A DNA stretch of 13,075 nucleotides from Euperipatoides rowelli (Eukaryota; Onychophora; Udeonychophora; Euonychophora; Peripatopsidae). The notes under the pieces were generated by a model, which was not told where the DNA came from, searched no databases, and was given only the letters and a program-made list of their open reading frames with translations. The position numbers and the translations under genes were made by a program. Every line of letters begins with the position of its first letter. Position 1 is the stretch's first letter. Shown here piece by piece: positions 1 to 9,240 of the stretch. The stretch is from NCBI GenBank assembly GCA_003024985.2, contig PXIH01S0042359.1; one strand, given 5' to 3'.

Positions 1-525
1 GCTCTCTGGGTAAGCTGGTTGAGTGGCCACGTTATGACATAAGCATTAGCAAATAACATGAAATGAATAAACAAAGAAAGCGATAGAAAGAAAAACTAAG
101 GTGACTGAGTAGTTTGAATAAAAGCATACAGGTTATATTCTGGATAACTTGACTTGTACATAACATAGAATAAAATACCCTTTATTAAATGCTGGGGCAA
201 AAATAGAATACAGTAAACGAATGCTTACTACAACATAAATCAGGTCACAGTACACAGTTGTCATTGCACAGTCGGATGATACGTCCTCTTGTAGGTCGGC
301 CAGAGACTCCTATCAATTATGACGATAATAACATAACTGCGGTAAAACGGTGGTTGCAGTAAAACACAAAATCATAATGGTGGTTCGATAGAAATCATAA
401 AGGTTTAGTAGACTGTCGTGTACAGCCTAGGAAGTGTGCGGGTCCCAGATGTAATCTACAGCACTGACCTTTCTTCAAATGGTGGCAGATGCTCATTGTA
501 GAGGTATGAGACCTGCTGACCTTGA
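1..525. other. Intergenic, no recognised gene
   Basis: I read both strands of this stretch and find no open frame with recognisable protein content, no tRNA-like fold and no clear repeat. It is somewhat less AT-rich than the rest of the window. It may be older decayed repeat or intron. Nothing here identifies a function. Confidence 0.5.
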
Positions 526-741
526 GTTAAGGAGTCTCTAGCTTTTATCCATTACGCAAGAGATGATGTGAAAAAATCATTGTCATCTTGTGCGTTTACA
601 AATGAATTAGACTATTTAATTCAGCATAATTATGATGATGTGTTCTGTCATATACCTAATAATAGAACAGATAAAATAAAACAGATTAGAATATATTATC
701 ACTTAGCAATCAAACAAGTTATAGGTCATCAAGCATTCTAA
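526..741 (+). other. Unidentified 71-codon open stretch, no start codon
   Basis: An open frame runs from just after a TGA (523-525) to a TAA at 739-741 and contains no ATG. The translated composition looks protein-like: it includes FIHYARDDVKKSLSSC, then NELDYLIQHNYDDVF and HIPNNRTDKIKQIR. I do not recognise a family. The last 23 bases overlap the broken 3' edge of the minus-strand LINE at 719. A 71-codon open stretch is expected several times by chance in AT-rich DNA of this length, so this could be fortuitous, the terminal exon fragment of a host gene, or part of another transposon. No function is proposed. Confidence 0.2.
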
Positions 742-1730
742 ACATATTAATCATAACTAATAAATAATAAATACTACCCTTGCAGAACAAATGATCCTTT
801 ATAATCTCCCCCCTTATAGAAAAAAAAATCTTGTGACACTTTTTGGGAGTATTGTGATGGATACAATCTAGCACACAATCAAGAAATTGGGAGTAAACAG
901 AGTCAATCGAAGAATTAACTGAAATTTTATCATGAACCACTGATAGATCTAATTCAGCCAAATTCTTATTGAGATCATTAAAATTTGTATGGGAAAAATC
1001 CCAAGTGATATATTGTTTGAATGAACCTGAAAGAGACCGCAAAGAAGAAGTAAAACCAATTTTCAAAAGAACATGGTCACTACAGGTGACAGGATCTAAA
1101 ATGTTAATACTTCCGGTTCGCTTAATATCAAAATATCTAACAAAGAACTATAATTATTACGGTATCTTGTAGGTTGTAAAATAACCTGGAACAAATGATT
1201 ATCAATTAAAAATTGTATCAACTTATCAGAAAAAAGACAACCAGATGGATTAGATAAAGTATTCCAATCGATTAAAGGGAGGTTCAAATCTCCCAATAAA
1301 GCGAAATTGGAAAATGGTTTTTTATTCATCTTAAAAAAAGTCAAAACCCAAAATAAAACTATCTAATAGTTTGTCATTATCAAAAAAAGGATTGTGAGGG
1401 GGGTGATAAAAAAGACCCAGAAGCCAATTTTGATCATTAAACGAAACAGAGAACCAAGCAATTTCTTGTTGAAAATCATTAATATCTAATAAATTACAAA
1501 TAACTTGCTTATTATAAATAAAAGCTAAACCACCGCTTTTTTGACCAATAGCTCGATTTTTACTAAAAATACTATAACCCTCTACATGAATTAGAGTCTC
1601 AAGATCAATATCCTTCAATCAGGTCTCTGTAACAGCGAAAAACAATGGACATTCCTTACGCAGAATTATTTCAAGCTCATCCAATTTCGTCATCACTGAA
1701 GCCAAATTAGTATATAAAAAAAGATTCGTT
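719..1730 (-). pseudogene. LINE ORF2 fragment: APE-type endonuclease domain, broken
   Basis: This is the N-terminal part of a retrotransposon ORF2. In active elements the domain nicks target DNA to prime reverse transcription. Three conserved blocks are visible in order: NLFLYTNLASVMTKLDEL followed by FAVTET (catalytic Glu, about 1622-1730), GDLNLPLIDW (1264-1293), and CSDHVLL (SDH, 1073-1081, catalytic Asp/His). The Trp normally following TET is a TGA stop (1619-1621). The frame also shifts at an A7 run (1333-1339) and again near 1087-1098 between the EPEVLT and ILDPVTCSDH segments. Past the endonuclease the frame continues into a linker and stops at 719 with no RT motif. Short frames in this region that begin with M only do so through TTG, so no ATG start can be assigned. 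Inactive; the family call is strong from the three motif blocks. Confidence 0.85.
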
Positions 1731-1754
1731 ATGGGTAGTCGACTTATTTAATGG

Positions 1755-2688
1755 CTATATAGTATTAGTAGATAATGATGAATTCCACAAAACAGAATTA
1801 TCTAAACCACCCAAATTAGAAACATTTGAGGTACTGGCAGATGAGTGTTTAGTTACAACAACCTTACCCCTATCTATAATAGCATGATCACCATTTGCAC
1901 GGTGTGCTTTAACTTGGGTATATAAAGCTTTATTCAATTCACGTTCACTAACACTTTTATCGAGTGATAAAGAAATATGAGAATCTGAATTAAACGTTTT
2001 CAGTTTAGCAGCCATTTTAAAAAATGACCATTTATATTTTGCAGATTGAAAAGTAATTACTATTTGTCTTTTCAAATTATCATCTTTACCAATACGAAAA
2101 TATTTGATAATACCATGGGAAGTAATATCAAAATGTGAAATCAGGTCTTTCATAACAGAATCAAGATTAGCATCACTAGATAAACCGAATAGTAAAAGGT
2201 TTAATGAGTGATTATGATCTGTATTGTAGAGGGTTTGAAAAATCAGAACGAGAAATACCTAAAGTTTGTGAGTTAGATGGAGGTTTATCTTTCAATTGTT
2301 TAATAAAATCTGAATTAGCAGCAACTTTAGATTCTAAGTTCATAAAATCATTTGAGATTTTATTTATCTGACTGGTAATTTTATCATAATTCAATGTTAT
2401 TTGAGATGACAAAGCAACATTTTGAGATTCGATAAGCCGCCTTAAGTCAGAGAATTGTTTNCTCGTATCAACTTTTGACTTCTTACAAGTATTACATAGC
2501 CATAATTCCCCATCATTTTGCAAAAANAAAAAAACTTCCAAAGGAATTTTTAAGCAATCTGAATGAAACCAATTAAGGCATAGTTCACAAACAAAGCATG
2601 ATCATTATCATTAACCTTAAGATTACATGTTACACATAAAACAGGCTTAGCCCGAGCTTTCTTTTTTTTTGGAAGATAATTGAGACAT
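1755..2688 (-). pseudogene. LINE ORF1 with PHD finger, coiled coil and RRM-like domain, frameshifted
   Basis: This is an ORF1-type nucleic-acid-binding protein that would coat the LINE RNA. The likely start is the ATG at 2686-2688, followed by a Lys-rich stretch. A C4HC3 PHD-type finger follows: CVTC, then CELC, WFHSDC and finally CNTC after LWL. Next is a heptad-like segment (LRRLIESQNVALSSQ to LESKVAANSDFIKQL) that probably forms a coiled coil. Then comes LNLLLFGL and RQIVITFQSAKYKW, which fit the two RNP strands of an RRM-like fold. A basic tail (SERELNKALY, then DRGKVVV) is usual in Jockey-group ORF1s. Reading the whole needs frame changes at the T9 run on the plus strand (2662-2670), near 2586-2600 inside the PHD finger, and near 2212-2220. 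Ns occur at 2461 and 2527. The end is a TAG at 1755-1757. Confidence 0.8.
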
Positions 2689-2799
2689 ACTGTAATACAA
2701 CTAGGAAAAATATCAATAAAAGTATTAAGTTAGAGAGTAAAATTAAGAACTGACGGAGCTAACAACTTAAAATAAATAAATAAGTCAAATATGCATACA

Positions 2800-3240
2800 T
2801 GCAAATATTAAAAGCATAAATTAACATAAATAGACAAATGGGCTCCGACAGTTCGACTCTCTAACTGTACAGCATGTAGACATCACAGGTCTTTTAAAGA
2901 GAAATAGAAACAACCGGTTCTGCGCATTCAGAGACTCTAGAGGAATAAAACGGCAAATAATGATGAATCAAAGCTAAACAAGTCAGCCAAAGATAATCAG
3001 CAAAATAAAGTCAGCAGAAAGAAAAAAAAACACACACCTGCAAATATTAAAAGCATAAATTAACATAAATATACAAATGGGCTCCAACAGTTTGACTCTC
3101 TAACTGTACGGCATGAAGAAATCACAGGTCTTTTAAAGAGAAATAGAAACATCCGGTTCTGCGCTGTCAGAGACTCTGCAAATATTAAAAGCATAAATTA
3201 ACATAAATAGACAAATGGGCTCCGACAGTTCGACTCTCTA
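2800..3240 (-). repeat. 5' monomer repeats of the CR1-like LINE (two full, one partial)
   Basis: A ~139-bp unit occurs at 2800-2938 and 3039-3177 with few differences, and a third partial copy (3177-3240, 64 bp) follows the second directly. The first two are separated by ~100 bp of unrelated A-rich DNA (2939-3038). Each unit begins TGCAAATATTAAAAGCATAA and ends CAGAGACTCT on the plus strand, and contains ACCGGTTCTGCGC- or TCCGGTTCTGCGC-like sequence. A short inverted repeat, ACAGTT...AACTGT, lies inside. The array lies upstream of ORF1 in the minus-strand sense, so it sits where the LINE 5'UTR and promoter would be. The promoter role is inferred by analogy with LINEs that have monomeric 5'UTRs. 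Confidence 0.8.
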
Positions 3241-3306
3241 AATGGAAAAATACGATCAAATTTATTATAGAAAAATGGAAAAATAAGACCAAATTTATTA
3301 TAGAAT
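3241..3306. repeat. 33-bp tandem duplication
   Basis: Two adjacent 33-bp units (3241-3273 and 3274-3306) each begin AATGGAAAAATA and contain CAAATTTATTATAGAA, differing at a few positions. The array starts exactly where the last LINE monomer breaks off. It may be part of the element's extreme 5' end or a local duplication in flanking DNA. Confidence 0.75.
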
Positions 3307-3600
3307 GTTTTATTGCACTATATATAATATATTAATTAAAATACTCATCTCCTAACAATTGTAAAGAAAAAGTAACAGTATCTAGTTGTTTGCCTACTAA
3401 GACGTCATTTTGGCTTGCAATCAACCCTACATACAGGATGCTTTTAGCAATGCCATTTAAAGGGGGAGGAGCTTAAAGGATTAACTTATAAATTTGGTTT
3501 TTAATTAACGCTTTTATTTTTTTTAATTTTATTTTTTAACCAAGTGGAATTATTTTTTTAAATAATTTTCTTTGAAATGAAATCATAAAAAAAAATCCAT
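3307..3600. other. AT-rich spacer between two LINEs, no gene seen
   Basis: A stretch with T-rich runs (about 3500-3560) and no open frame that resembles a protein. It separates the minus-strand LINE from the plus-strand LINE. No repeat boundary or target site duplication was found. Confidence 0.5.
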
Positions 3601-5486
3601 TTCGTGTGATCTTTAAGGACATAATTCATCAAACAGCAAAAGAGGAAATAGGACTTCAAAAGAAAATAGGCAGAAATCCACGATTACCGAAGCTACTTTA
3701 AAAATTATGGATGAAAGATGAAAGGTGAGACAGAATGATAGAGATTGAAATAAAGTAAATTATTAAATTCACTTTATTAGAAAAAATTGCAGGATAGAAA
3801 AACAAAAATGTCATGAAGATAAATTTAAAGAAATTGATAAGGTGGGTAAAAGACATGACACATGCAAACTATACAGAATGGTAAAAGAATATCAACAAGG
3901 TGGAAGAAAATAGCAGCATGGATCAGGGTAAAGATGGCAAACTTCTATATGCTAAAGAAAAAATTGTGGAAAGGTGAAAGCACTGTGGAAAGAACTTTAT
4001 GAAAAAGAAAATACACAGGAACAGGAATATTCAATGACAACAAAGGACTACCAATTTTTAAAGAGGAAATTCTGGAAACTATGAATAAGATAAGGCCAGG
4101 AAAATCAAGTGGGATAGATTACATGCCATTATAATTTGTGAAGAATATGGATGACATTATATGCTAGAAATTATCACATAGCCTACATATGACTGGACAA
4201 ATTCCAGATGATTTAAGAGATCAATAATGATTCCCATTCTTAAGAAAAGTAATAATCCACATTTAGCAACTTTAGAACAATTAGTATCATAACACATGCA
4301 GTTAAGATATTATTAGTAGTTGTTTTAAGAAGAATAAGAAGCACAATCGAGGAAAATCTGTCAGATGAACAATAGGGGTTCAGATCCAACAAAGGAACTA
4401 GCACAAAAGAGGTTAAAAAAATCATCAGACACTATACATAGGATTTATTGATTTAAGTTTCTTATGATCAACTTAAAACTATTGAAGATAGGAATTGATG
4501 GAAAAGACTTAACAATTATATGCAACCTTTATAAATGACAAACAGCAACACTTAGGAATAATAATAATTTCACTGATTGGTTTGAAATAAACTATAGCAT
4601 AAGGCAAGGTACTTGTGATCCCCTCATTTTTCAACATATATAGTGAAGAAATCTTTGATGAAGCACTAAATATCATTGACAGGATGAAAACAGGAGGAAA
4701 GAACTTCAGTAGAATAAGGTTTGACTAGGACATTGCCATTCTCATATCAAGTAAGGCAGAATTGGAAAGAGCCTTGCTAAAGATGAATATAATTGGAACA
4801 CAATACGGATTGAAAATCAATATAGGAAAGACAAAAACACTGGTGATTGGTAACAAATGAAACATTAATGCAAGATCAAAATGGAAGGAAACATAGTAGA
4901 ACAGGTTAAGGATTTTAGATATTTGGGCAGCTTGTTAATGGAAGATGGAAAAACCATAAAAGAAATCCGAACAAAGATGGTAATGGCAAAATCTGCATTT
5001 TAGAAACAAAAATAATTTTCAAGAAGTGACGTTAATCGTTAAAATTGAATATATTAAAATGTGATGTTTGGTCAGTTACTTGGACTTTTACCAAAGACTT
5101 GGAAAAGAAAATCAATGTTTTTGATATCTGGTGTTCAAGAAGACTGTTGAAAATAAAATGGACAGATTTGATCAGAAATGAGGAATTGTGGAAAAGATTG
5201 GGAGGTGATTGGTATCTTTTGAATGAAGTAAGGTAGAGGAAATGGAAATATGCCGGACATGTCTTAAAAAGATCTGCAGGAATTAGACTAGTAATGTAAC
5301 TTGAGGGATGGACAGAAAGGTAAAAAAAGATGATGCAGATCAATAACAGAATAGTTGGATGACCTTATAGACTAGGCTAATATCAGGTAATTATTTATAT
5401 TAAAAAGAAGAGCTCAAGATAGAAATCTTTGGCGATCCATGAGCTCAAACCTCCTCCTCTGAGAACACACTCATTAATGATGATGT
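3601..5486 (+). mobile_element. 5'-truncated, heavily mutated LINE with RT remnants
   Basis: Protein-level remnants run from about 3610 (KDIIHQTAKEEIGLQKK-like linker) through an RT core to a C-terminal domain ending AQDRNLWRSMSSN (about 5412-5450). A short TGA/ATG repeat (5476-5486) follows, a common type of 3' end for this group. No endonuclease is seen upstream, so the copy is truncated at its 5' side. Many stops and frame changes show it is old. It is on the opposite strand from the first LINE and unrelated to it in protein sequence. I cannot assign a clade confidently. The C-terminal block W-x-KDLEK-x-x-x-V-F-x-x-W-x-x-R is widespread in invertebrate LINEs. Confidence 0.8.
3610..5457 (+). 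pseudogene. LINE reverse transcriptase and C-terminal domain, degenerate
   Basis: Recognisable pieces in order: CHEDKFKEIDKVGKR-like linker (about 3810-3900); TMNKIRPGKSSGIDYMP (about 4079-4130), an early RT block; IPILKK and a frameshifted NFRTISIITHAVKILL (about 4225-4310); ENLSDEQ plus GFRSNKGTSTKE (about 4350-4410); FIDLS (about 4445), the motif A region; SIRQGT (about 4595-4612); an active-site remnant at 4720-4731 reading F-D-stop-D where FADD/YADD is expected; then DIAILISSKAELERALLKM and YGLKINIGKTKTLVIGN. The thumb and C-terminal piece includes VKDFRYLGSLLMEDGKTIKE (about 4900-4960), WTFTKDLEKKINVFDIW and WTDLIRNEELWKRLG (5045-5236), and KWKYAGHVLKR. Stops interrupt almost every block. 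No product is possible. Confidence 0.8.
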
Positions 5487-6049
5487 GGTGGGTTGTGAAT
5501 TTGAGGCCAATGCTCTAATTCACCTTTGTAAAAAAAAAAGATTATACTCTCCATTACCCCCTCCTCCCCCCAAAAAAAAATCAGCAACTAGGCTGTATTA
5601 CTTGCAATACAGCCAGGTTTGAGAAGCTAAGTTTATCCACTTTCCTATAGAAAAATGTTGAATTATGTATGATGTATCACATATTAAAATGAGAATATAG
5701 GCCTTTAATTTAATTTTCATTTTAATTTGAGTATAATTTTAGTGGGGATAGGCTGTGGTCTCATAGTATCAAATGACTGGAAATTTATTGTAAAAAATTT
5801 CATTGGCAAGCCACTGGAATAACTTTCTAGCGATAAAAGCCCAAAATTAAAAAAAAAAGAAGAAAAAATAGAAGTAAGAAAAACAGAAGACAGAGAAAGC
5901 AGACAATAAATGAATAGTAGAACAAGACAAGAGTGGCAGGAAAGAAAGTTTCTAATGCTGGTCTTCATTAAGTATTGTCTAGCTGAGGCCAGAGGGGTAC
6001 ACCAGTAAAGTCTATTCAATGGGCAATCCTGGCTTATCATACTGACATT
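5487..6049. other. Spacer between two LINEs; short hairpin and purine tract, no gene
   Basis: This holds homopolymer runs (A runs near 5528-5540, C/A runs near 5560-5580), a perfect 9-bp hairpin at 5591-5614 and an A/G-rich tract at about 5845-5935. The minus strand is open over 5717-6109, but its Leu/Ser/Phe-rich translation comes from the purine tract and crosses the tail of the neighbouring LINE, so I do not call it a gene. Together with the DNA after 7510 this was probably one continuous stretch before the third LINE inserted. Confidence 0.5.
5591..5614. repeat. Perfect 9-bp inverted repeat (hairpin)
   Basis: GGCTGTATT (5591-5599) and AATACAGCC (5606-5614) are exact reverse complements around a 6-base loop, ACTTGC. 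It is too short for a microRNA precursor and has no adjacent T tract that would suggest a terminator. A stem of this length is not rare in 13 kb of biased sequence. Confidence 0.6.
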
Positions 6050-6094
6050 TATTCTTTCTTTTTTTTTTATTTTAAAGGAACATTTACCATTTAC

Positions 6095-6100
6095 TTTATT
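6095..6100 (-). terminator. AATAAA polyadenylation signal of the third LINE
   Basis: The plus-strand TTTATT reads AATAAA on the element's coding strand, about 25 bases before the A-rich tail at 6059-6073. Position and order fit the end of a polyadenylated LINE transcript. Confidence 0.6.
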
Positions 6101-6243
6101 AATAACCATACAAGATATTCATCGCATACCCTATAATCCCATACATTAAATAAATAAAACAACAAAGCCATCACCAAATTTGCTAAGCAGCAATAACATA
6201 TACCAATGAACCTACAAAGTAAAAACACAGATAATACATAATA

Positions 6244-7500
6244 TTAAATATTTATACATACTCTATAAAAATTAATATCTTGATTTAGCCATTTTCTTTC
6301 ATAAACAGCAAAATTCAAAAGTTTAGCATCTCTCCTGTTAAGGTCCCTTGCCTGAGACAAAAAGTAAGACCATGGCCTAAACTTTATGTTCGAAAACACC
6401 ATATTGTTCCTGATCTTCCATATCAGGAAGCATGTAATATCAACAATCATGCAACATTTTTTCCCCCTTATTAAATAAAGAAAAAAAGAATTTAAATCCC
6501 CATTAGTAATATCATATTCAACATAAACCAATTCTATTTCTCAACTCGAAATAGGGACATCTAAACAACAGGCGATCCATATCATCCATGAGGTGGCAAA
6601 AGCTGCACTGCATAATAATGTCCAAGCCATAATGATCACACATCCTAACATTTGTAAAATGAGCTTTGTGTGCCAGCTTATATGTAAAGTCACATAGGTT
6701 AGGTGGAATTCTCAACTTTCTATAGTCTTTGAATAAAGTCTTTAAACACCTAGGGGGAATATCAATATGGTCATCTTCATGAATCAAACCATGATAAACC
6801 TTATAATTAAATTTTCTAATGTCAGGATCATTGAAAGAATCAGACAGTTCAGTAGTAGCATAAGACAAGATGAATATAGGATGAGATCTAAGAATAACCG
6901 GTGGAGATGTATCGGTCAGCATAAACGGAATAGGATGTGCAATCTTCTGAATAAACTTGCCAATTACCAAAATAAGCTCTTATCACCATAGATAATACAT
7001 CAACATAATGCAGGCCCAAGCCTCCTTTAGCCAAGGACATACATAGCTGACTTCTGCTAATCGATATCAATCTTGTAGTCCTCAAAATCTTGTTGACAAT
7101 TGAATACAGTTTCTTAACAAAGGCACCAGTAAACTTAACGTGAGCTACATAAAATAACAACTTAGGCACCAAATAAACATTTACCACTTTTATCCTGGTC
7201 AACAGGGATGAGTTCTTATCCTTCAATCTTAACATGGCCTCATTAAAGTAATCCAGAATACCTTCCTGTATTTTCTACCTTACAGATGCTCCAATAAACG
7301 GATATGGCAAGCCCAAAATTTTCATAGGAAAAGATCTTGAGTAAGCCAAATCAACCTTATCTAAATAAGGAGCCCATACATACGTCTTCTGCATGTTAAT
7401 ACTGGAGCCAGTTTATTGAGCAAATATATTAATTAAATTCATTACTAAAGGCAAATGCCTGTGGTCATTTAGCAAATTTGTCACGACATCCACATACTTA
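6244..7500 (-). pseudogene. LINE ORF2 C-terminal part (RT end plus zf-RVT-like domain), broken
   Basis: Translation on the minus strand starts inside the RT active-site block (YVDVVTNLLNDH, where YADDVT would be usual). It goes on with TGSSINMQKTYVW, the motif D/E region, then SFPMKILGLPYPF and a thumb-like region, RIKVVNVYLVPKLLFYVAHV and LAKGGLGLHYVDVLS (6888-7235). A frame change near 6975 leads to PPNLCDFTYKLAHKAHF and CSFCHLMDDMDRLLFRCP (6518-6970), which fits the zf-RVT finger. A further change near 6525 leads to CFLIWKIRNNMVFSN and the terminus (6244-6531). In-frame stops lie at 7413-7415 and 7275-7277. Everything upstream of the active site is missing. Compared with the plus-strand LINE at 3601 this copy is much better preserved, so it probably inserted later. 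Confidence 0.82.
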
Positions 7501-8540
7501 TGTATTCTTTAAGGATTTCTTTTACTAATTAACAGGATAGCCAAATGATTTGGTGACCACAAATCAGAAAAGTGCTGTGAAATTAAACAAGTTCAGGGAT
7601 TTGACTTGCTATGTTGAGGTGGAATAGTGCAGCTATTTCAATTTATAACTGTGCCTTAAGCTTAAATTGTAAAAGGGTTTATTGTTTGAATTATTAATTT
7701 ATGGGAGTGCTAAGTGGGAGTGAAAAATATTATTTCAACATGTTACAGGTTAATCTTTGGAAAAGGATGGATTGAGAGATAGACCAAAGGATCGGATAAG
7801 GGTAGAGATTGAAAGTAAATGAACAGATCAAAGATATTAAAAAATAAAAGTAATAAATTTGTAATGTACATGTAATAATTCTAATGATAATAGTTCAGAC
7901 TATGATTGGAAAAAGCATATGAATATGTGAGTTTGTGATCAGGAAAAAAGCATAGCAATTATTAGAAAGTGAAATGCTCAATTCTTTAAAGAACAGTTTT
8001 TAACTATTTAAAGTTAATTTTACTAGGTACAACAAAAAGAGGAATTTTTATGTACTCATGAAAGTCGTCTGCTGGATAAATAATTGTTTAAACTTTGATG
8101 TTGGATAATGGGCTTCCAAATAGAACGTCTAAGTTAATTGGGGTCAGGGACTTGTACCTTGCTTCCATGGTAAGTTCAAGACTTTCACTTCACTCATGGA
8201 TTAAGGTTTCAATATAATGGGGAGTAATACTCTGAAATGAGATTTCAACCAGAAAAGACAGACATTTTAAAAGTTTAATGAACAAGGTTTTTCTGACCTG
8301 TTTCTTCCTTTTCTATGGAGTGGTTATTTTTTTCCATTTGAATCTTTTCTTTTGAAAAAAATTCTTCTTCTCGATGAGTAGCCTATGCCATGATTCAAAT
8401 TCATATCACACTGTCCTCCTGGCATAGTTTTATTGTACTATTAAATCAAATTATTCTTGATTTTATTTTTTCTATCATTTTCGTCTTTATAAGCTTTCGA
8501 TGGCTATGCTTTAAAATTACCTTTATATGCTGAGCTTTCT

Positions 8541-8655
8541 TTCAGGATTTAGGGTTTATATTATATTATTTTATATATATTATTTTATATATTTATATGA
8601 ATATCTATTTTTACTTTATACGTTGTATTTTATTTATTTATTTTATTATAATCCC
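8541..8655. repeat. AT low-complexity stretch
   Basis: Nearly pure A/T with repeated TATATTATTTTATATAT and TTTATTTATTTTATT words. It is low-complexity DNA with no gene content. Confidence 0.7.
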
Positions 8656-9221
8656 TAATTTCCTAATTCATGTTGGTACATTACTCAATATTTTCTTGAA
8701 CTTTTATAATACAGGCTTTTGCCTTGGTTTATCCTATCACAAAATAAGCCTGTATTTCCAATCAATCTAAAAAATAATATGAGTCTCCATGGCTAGAATC
8801 CAAGAAGTTAGCATTTTCAATGAATCTAAGAAGATAAAATAGACCTTGAGACTAAATTCAAGAAGTAGTATAAAGTAGTTTTGTCACTGGGGTGTAAATG
8901 TTGTGATAGTGCAGCTATTGTTAAATTCACATCCCAACTGCTTTTAGTGTATGATTGAGAAGTTATAAATTAAGATTTTTTTTTCCAGAACTAAAATAAT
9001 AAAGCAAATGTTATAAAGAATCTTATAATAATTTTAAAAACAAAAAATATTTGAACTATAAGTTTATAATATTTTTTGCTAAGGATAGAATGCCACATTT
9101 ATATTTAAATATTTTTGAGTGTATTAACTTTTCTTGCAGGACAAACCAAGGATCACAACAACTCATAAGTTCAATACAACTATTATATAGTCAACCATAT
9201 AAATAGTTGAAATGCAACTCC

Positions 9222-9240
9222 AGAGAGAGAGAGAGAGAGA
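9222..9240. repeat. (AG)n microsatellite
   Basis: Nine and a half perfect AG dinucleotide units in a row. Confidence 0.95.

Larger units (their letters stand above)
719..3240 (-). mobile_element. Decayed CR1/Jockey-type LINE lacking its reverse transcriptase
   Basis: Read on the minus strand, the element runs from a repeated 5' region (2800-3240), through ORF1 with a PHD-type zinc finger (1755-2688), to the APE-type endonuclease part of ORF2 (719-1730). This domain order is typical of the CR1 group and relatives in the Jockey superfamily. Recognisable LINE coding stops in the endonuclease-RT linker near 719, so the RT, the C-terminal part and the 3' tail are absent. Ordinary LINE insertions lose their 5' ends. 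Loss of the 3' half therefore points to a later deletion, rearrangement or interruption. ORF1 and ORF2 both carry frameshifts, and ORF2 has an in-frame TGA, so the copy is inactive. The exact clade is inferred from domain architecture, not from a search. Confidence 0.85.
6050..7510 (-). mobile_element. 5'-truncated third LINE with A-tail and probable 8-bp target site duplication
   Basis: On the minus strand, RT remnants begin at about 7500 and continue to a C-terminal zinc-finger-like region, a 3'UTR, an AATAAA signal (6095-6100) and an A-rich tail (6059-6073). The 8-mer TATTCTTT flanks the element at 6050-6057 and 7503-7510. These flank exactly the point where RT homology starts and the point where the A-tail ends, as expected for target-primed reverse transcription with 5' truncation. 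The C-terminal CxxC...H/D...LLFRCP region followed by FLIWKIRNNMVFS resembles L1/Tx1-like LINEs with a zf-RVT domain. The clade is inferred from these features only. Confidence 0.75.

Noticed and set aside
969-1172. Plus-strand 67-codon frame
   Set aside because: It is antisense to the endonuclease domain, whose motifs are clear on the other strand.
2820-3240. RNA polymerase III B-box-like word AGTTCGACTCT in the LINE monomers, suggesting a tRNA-derived SINE
   Set aside because: No A-box at the expected distance and no tRNA-like fold. The unit fits better as a LINE 5' monomer.
2800-3240. Direct repeats with spacers considered as a CRISPR array
   Set aside because: Units are ~139 bp, spacing is irregular, and the context is eukaryotic retrotransposon DNA.
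4240-5343. Minus-strand frames at 4240-4425 and 5032-5343
   Set aside because: They are antisense to the RT pseudogene read on the plus strand. Their hydrophobic translations have no family features.
5717-6109. 130-codon minus-strand open frame rich in Leu, Ser, Phe and Cys
   Set aside because: Its composition is explained by being antisense to an A/G-rich tract, and its first part lies in the A-tail and 3'UTR of the third LINE. No domain is recognisable.
6767-6991. Plus-strand 74-codon frame
   Set aside because: Antisense to the third LINE's coding strand.
7624-8919. ATAGTGCAGCTATT occurring at 7624-7637 and 8906-8919
   Set aside because: A single 14-base repeat is close to chance expectation in AT-biased DNA of this length, and flanks do not match.
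8098-9193. Possible two-exon host gene with donor at about 8169 (CATG|GTAAGTT) and acceptor ending at 9139 (TTTTCTTGCAG)
   Set aside because: Splice-like signals are good, but the joined frames stop after about 20 codons, the upstream open stretch is only 39 codons, and no protein family is recognisable.
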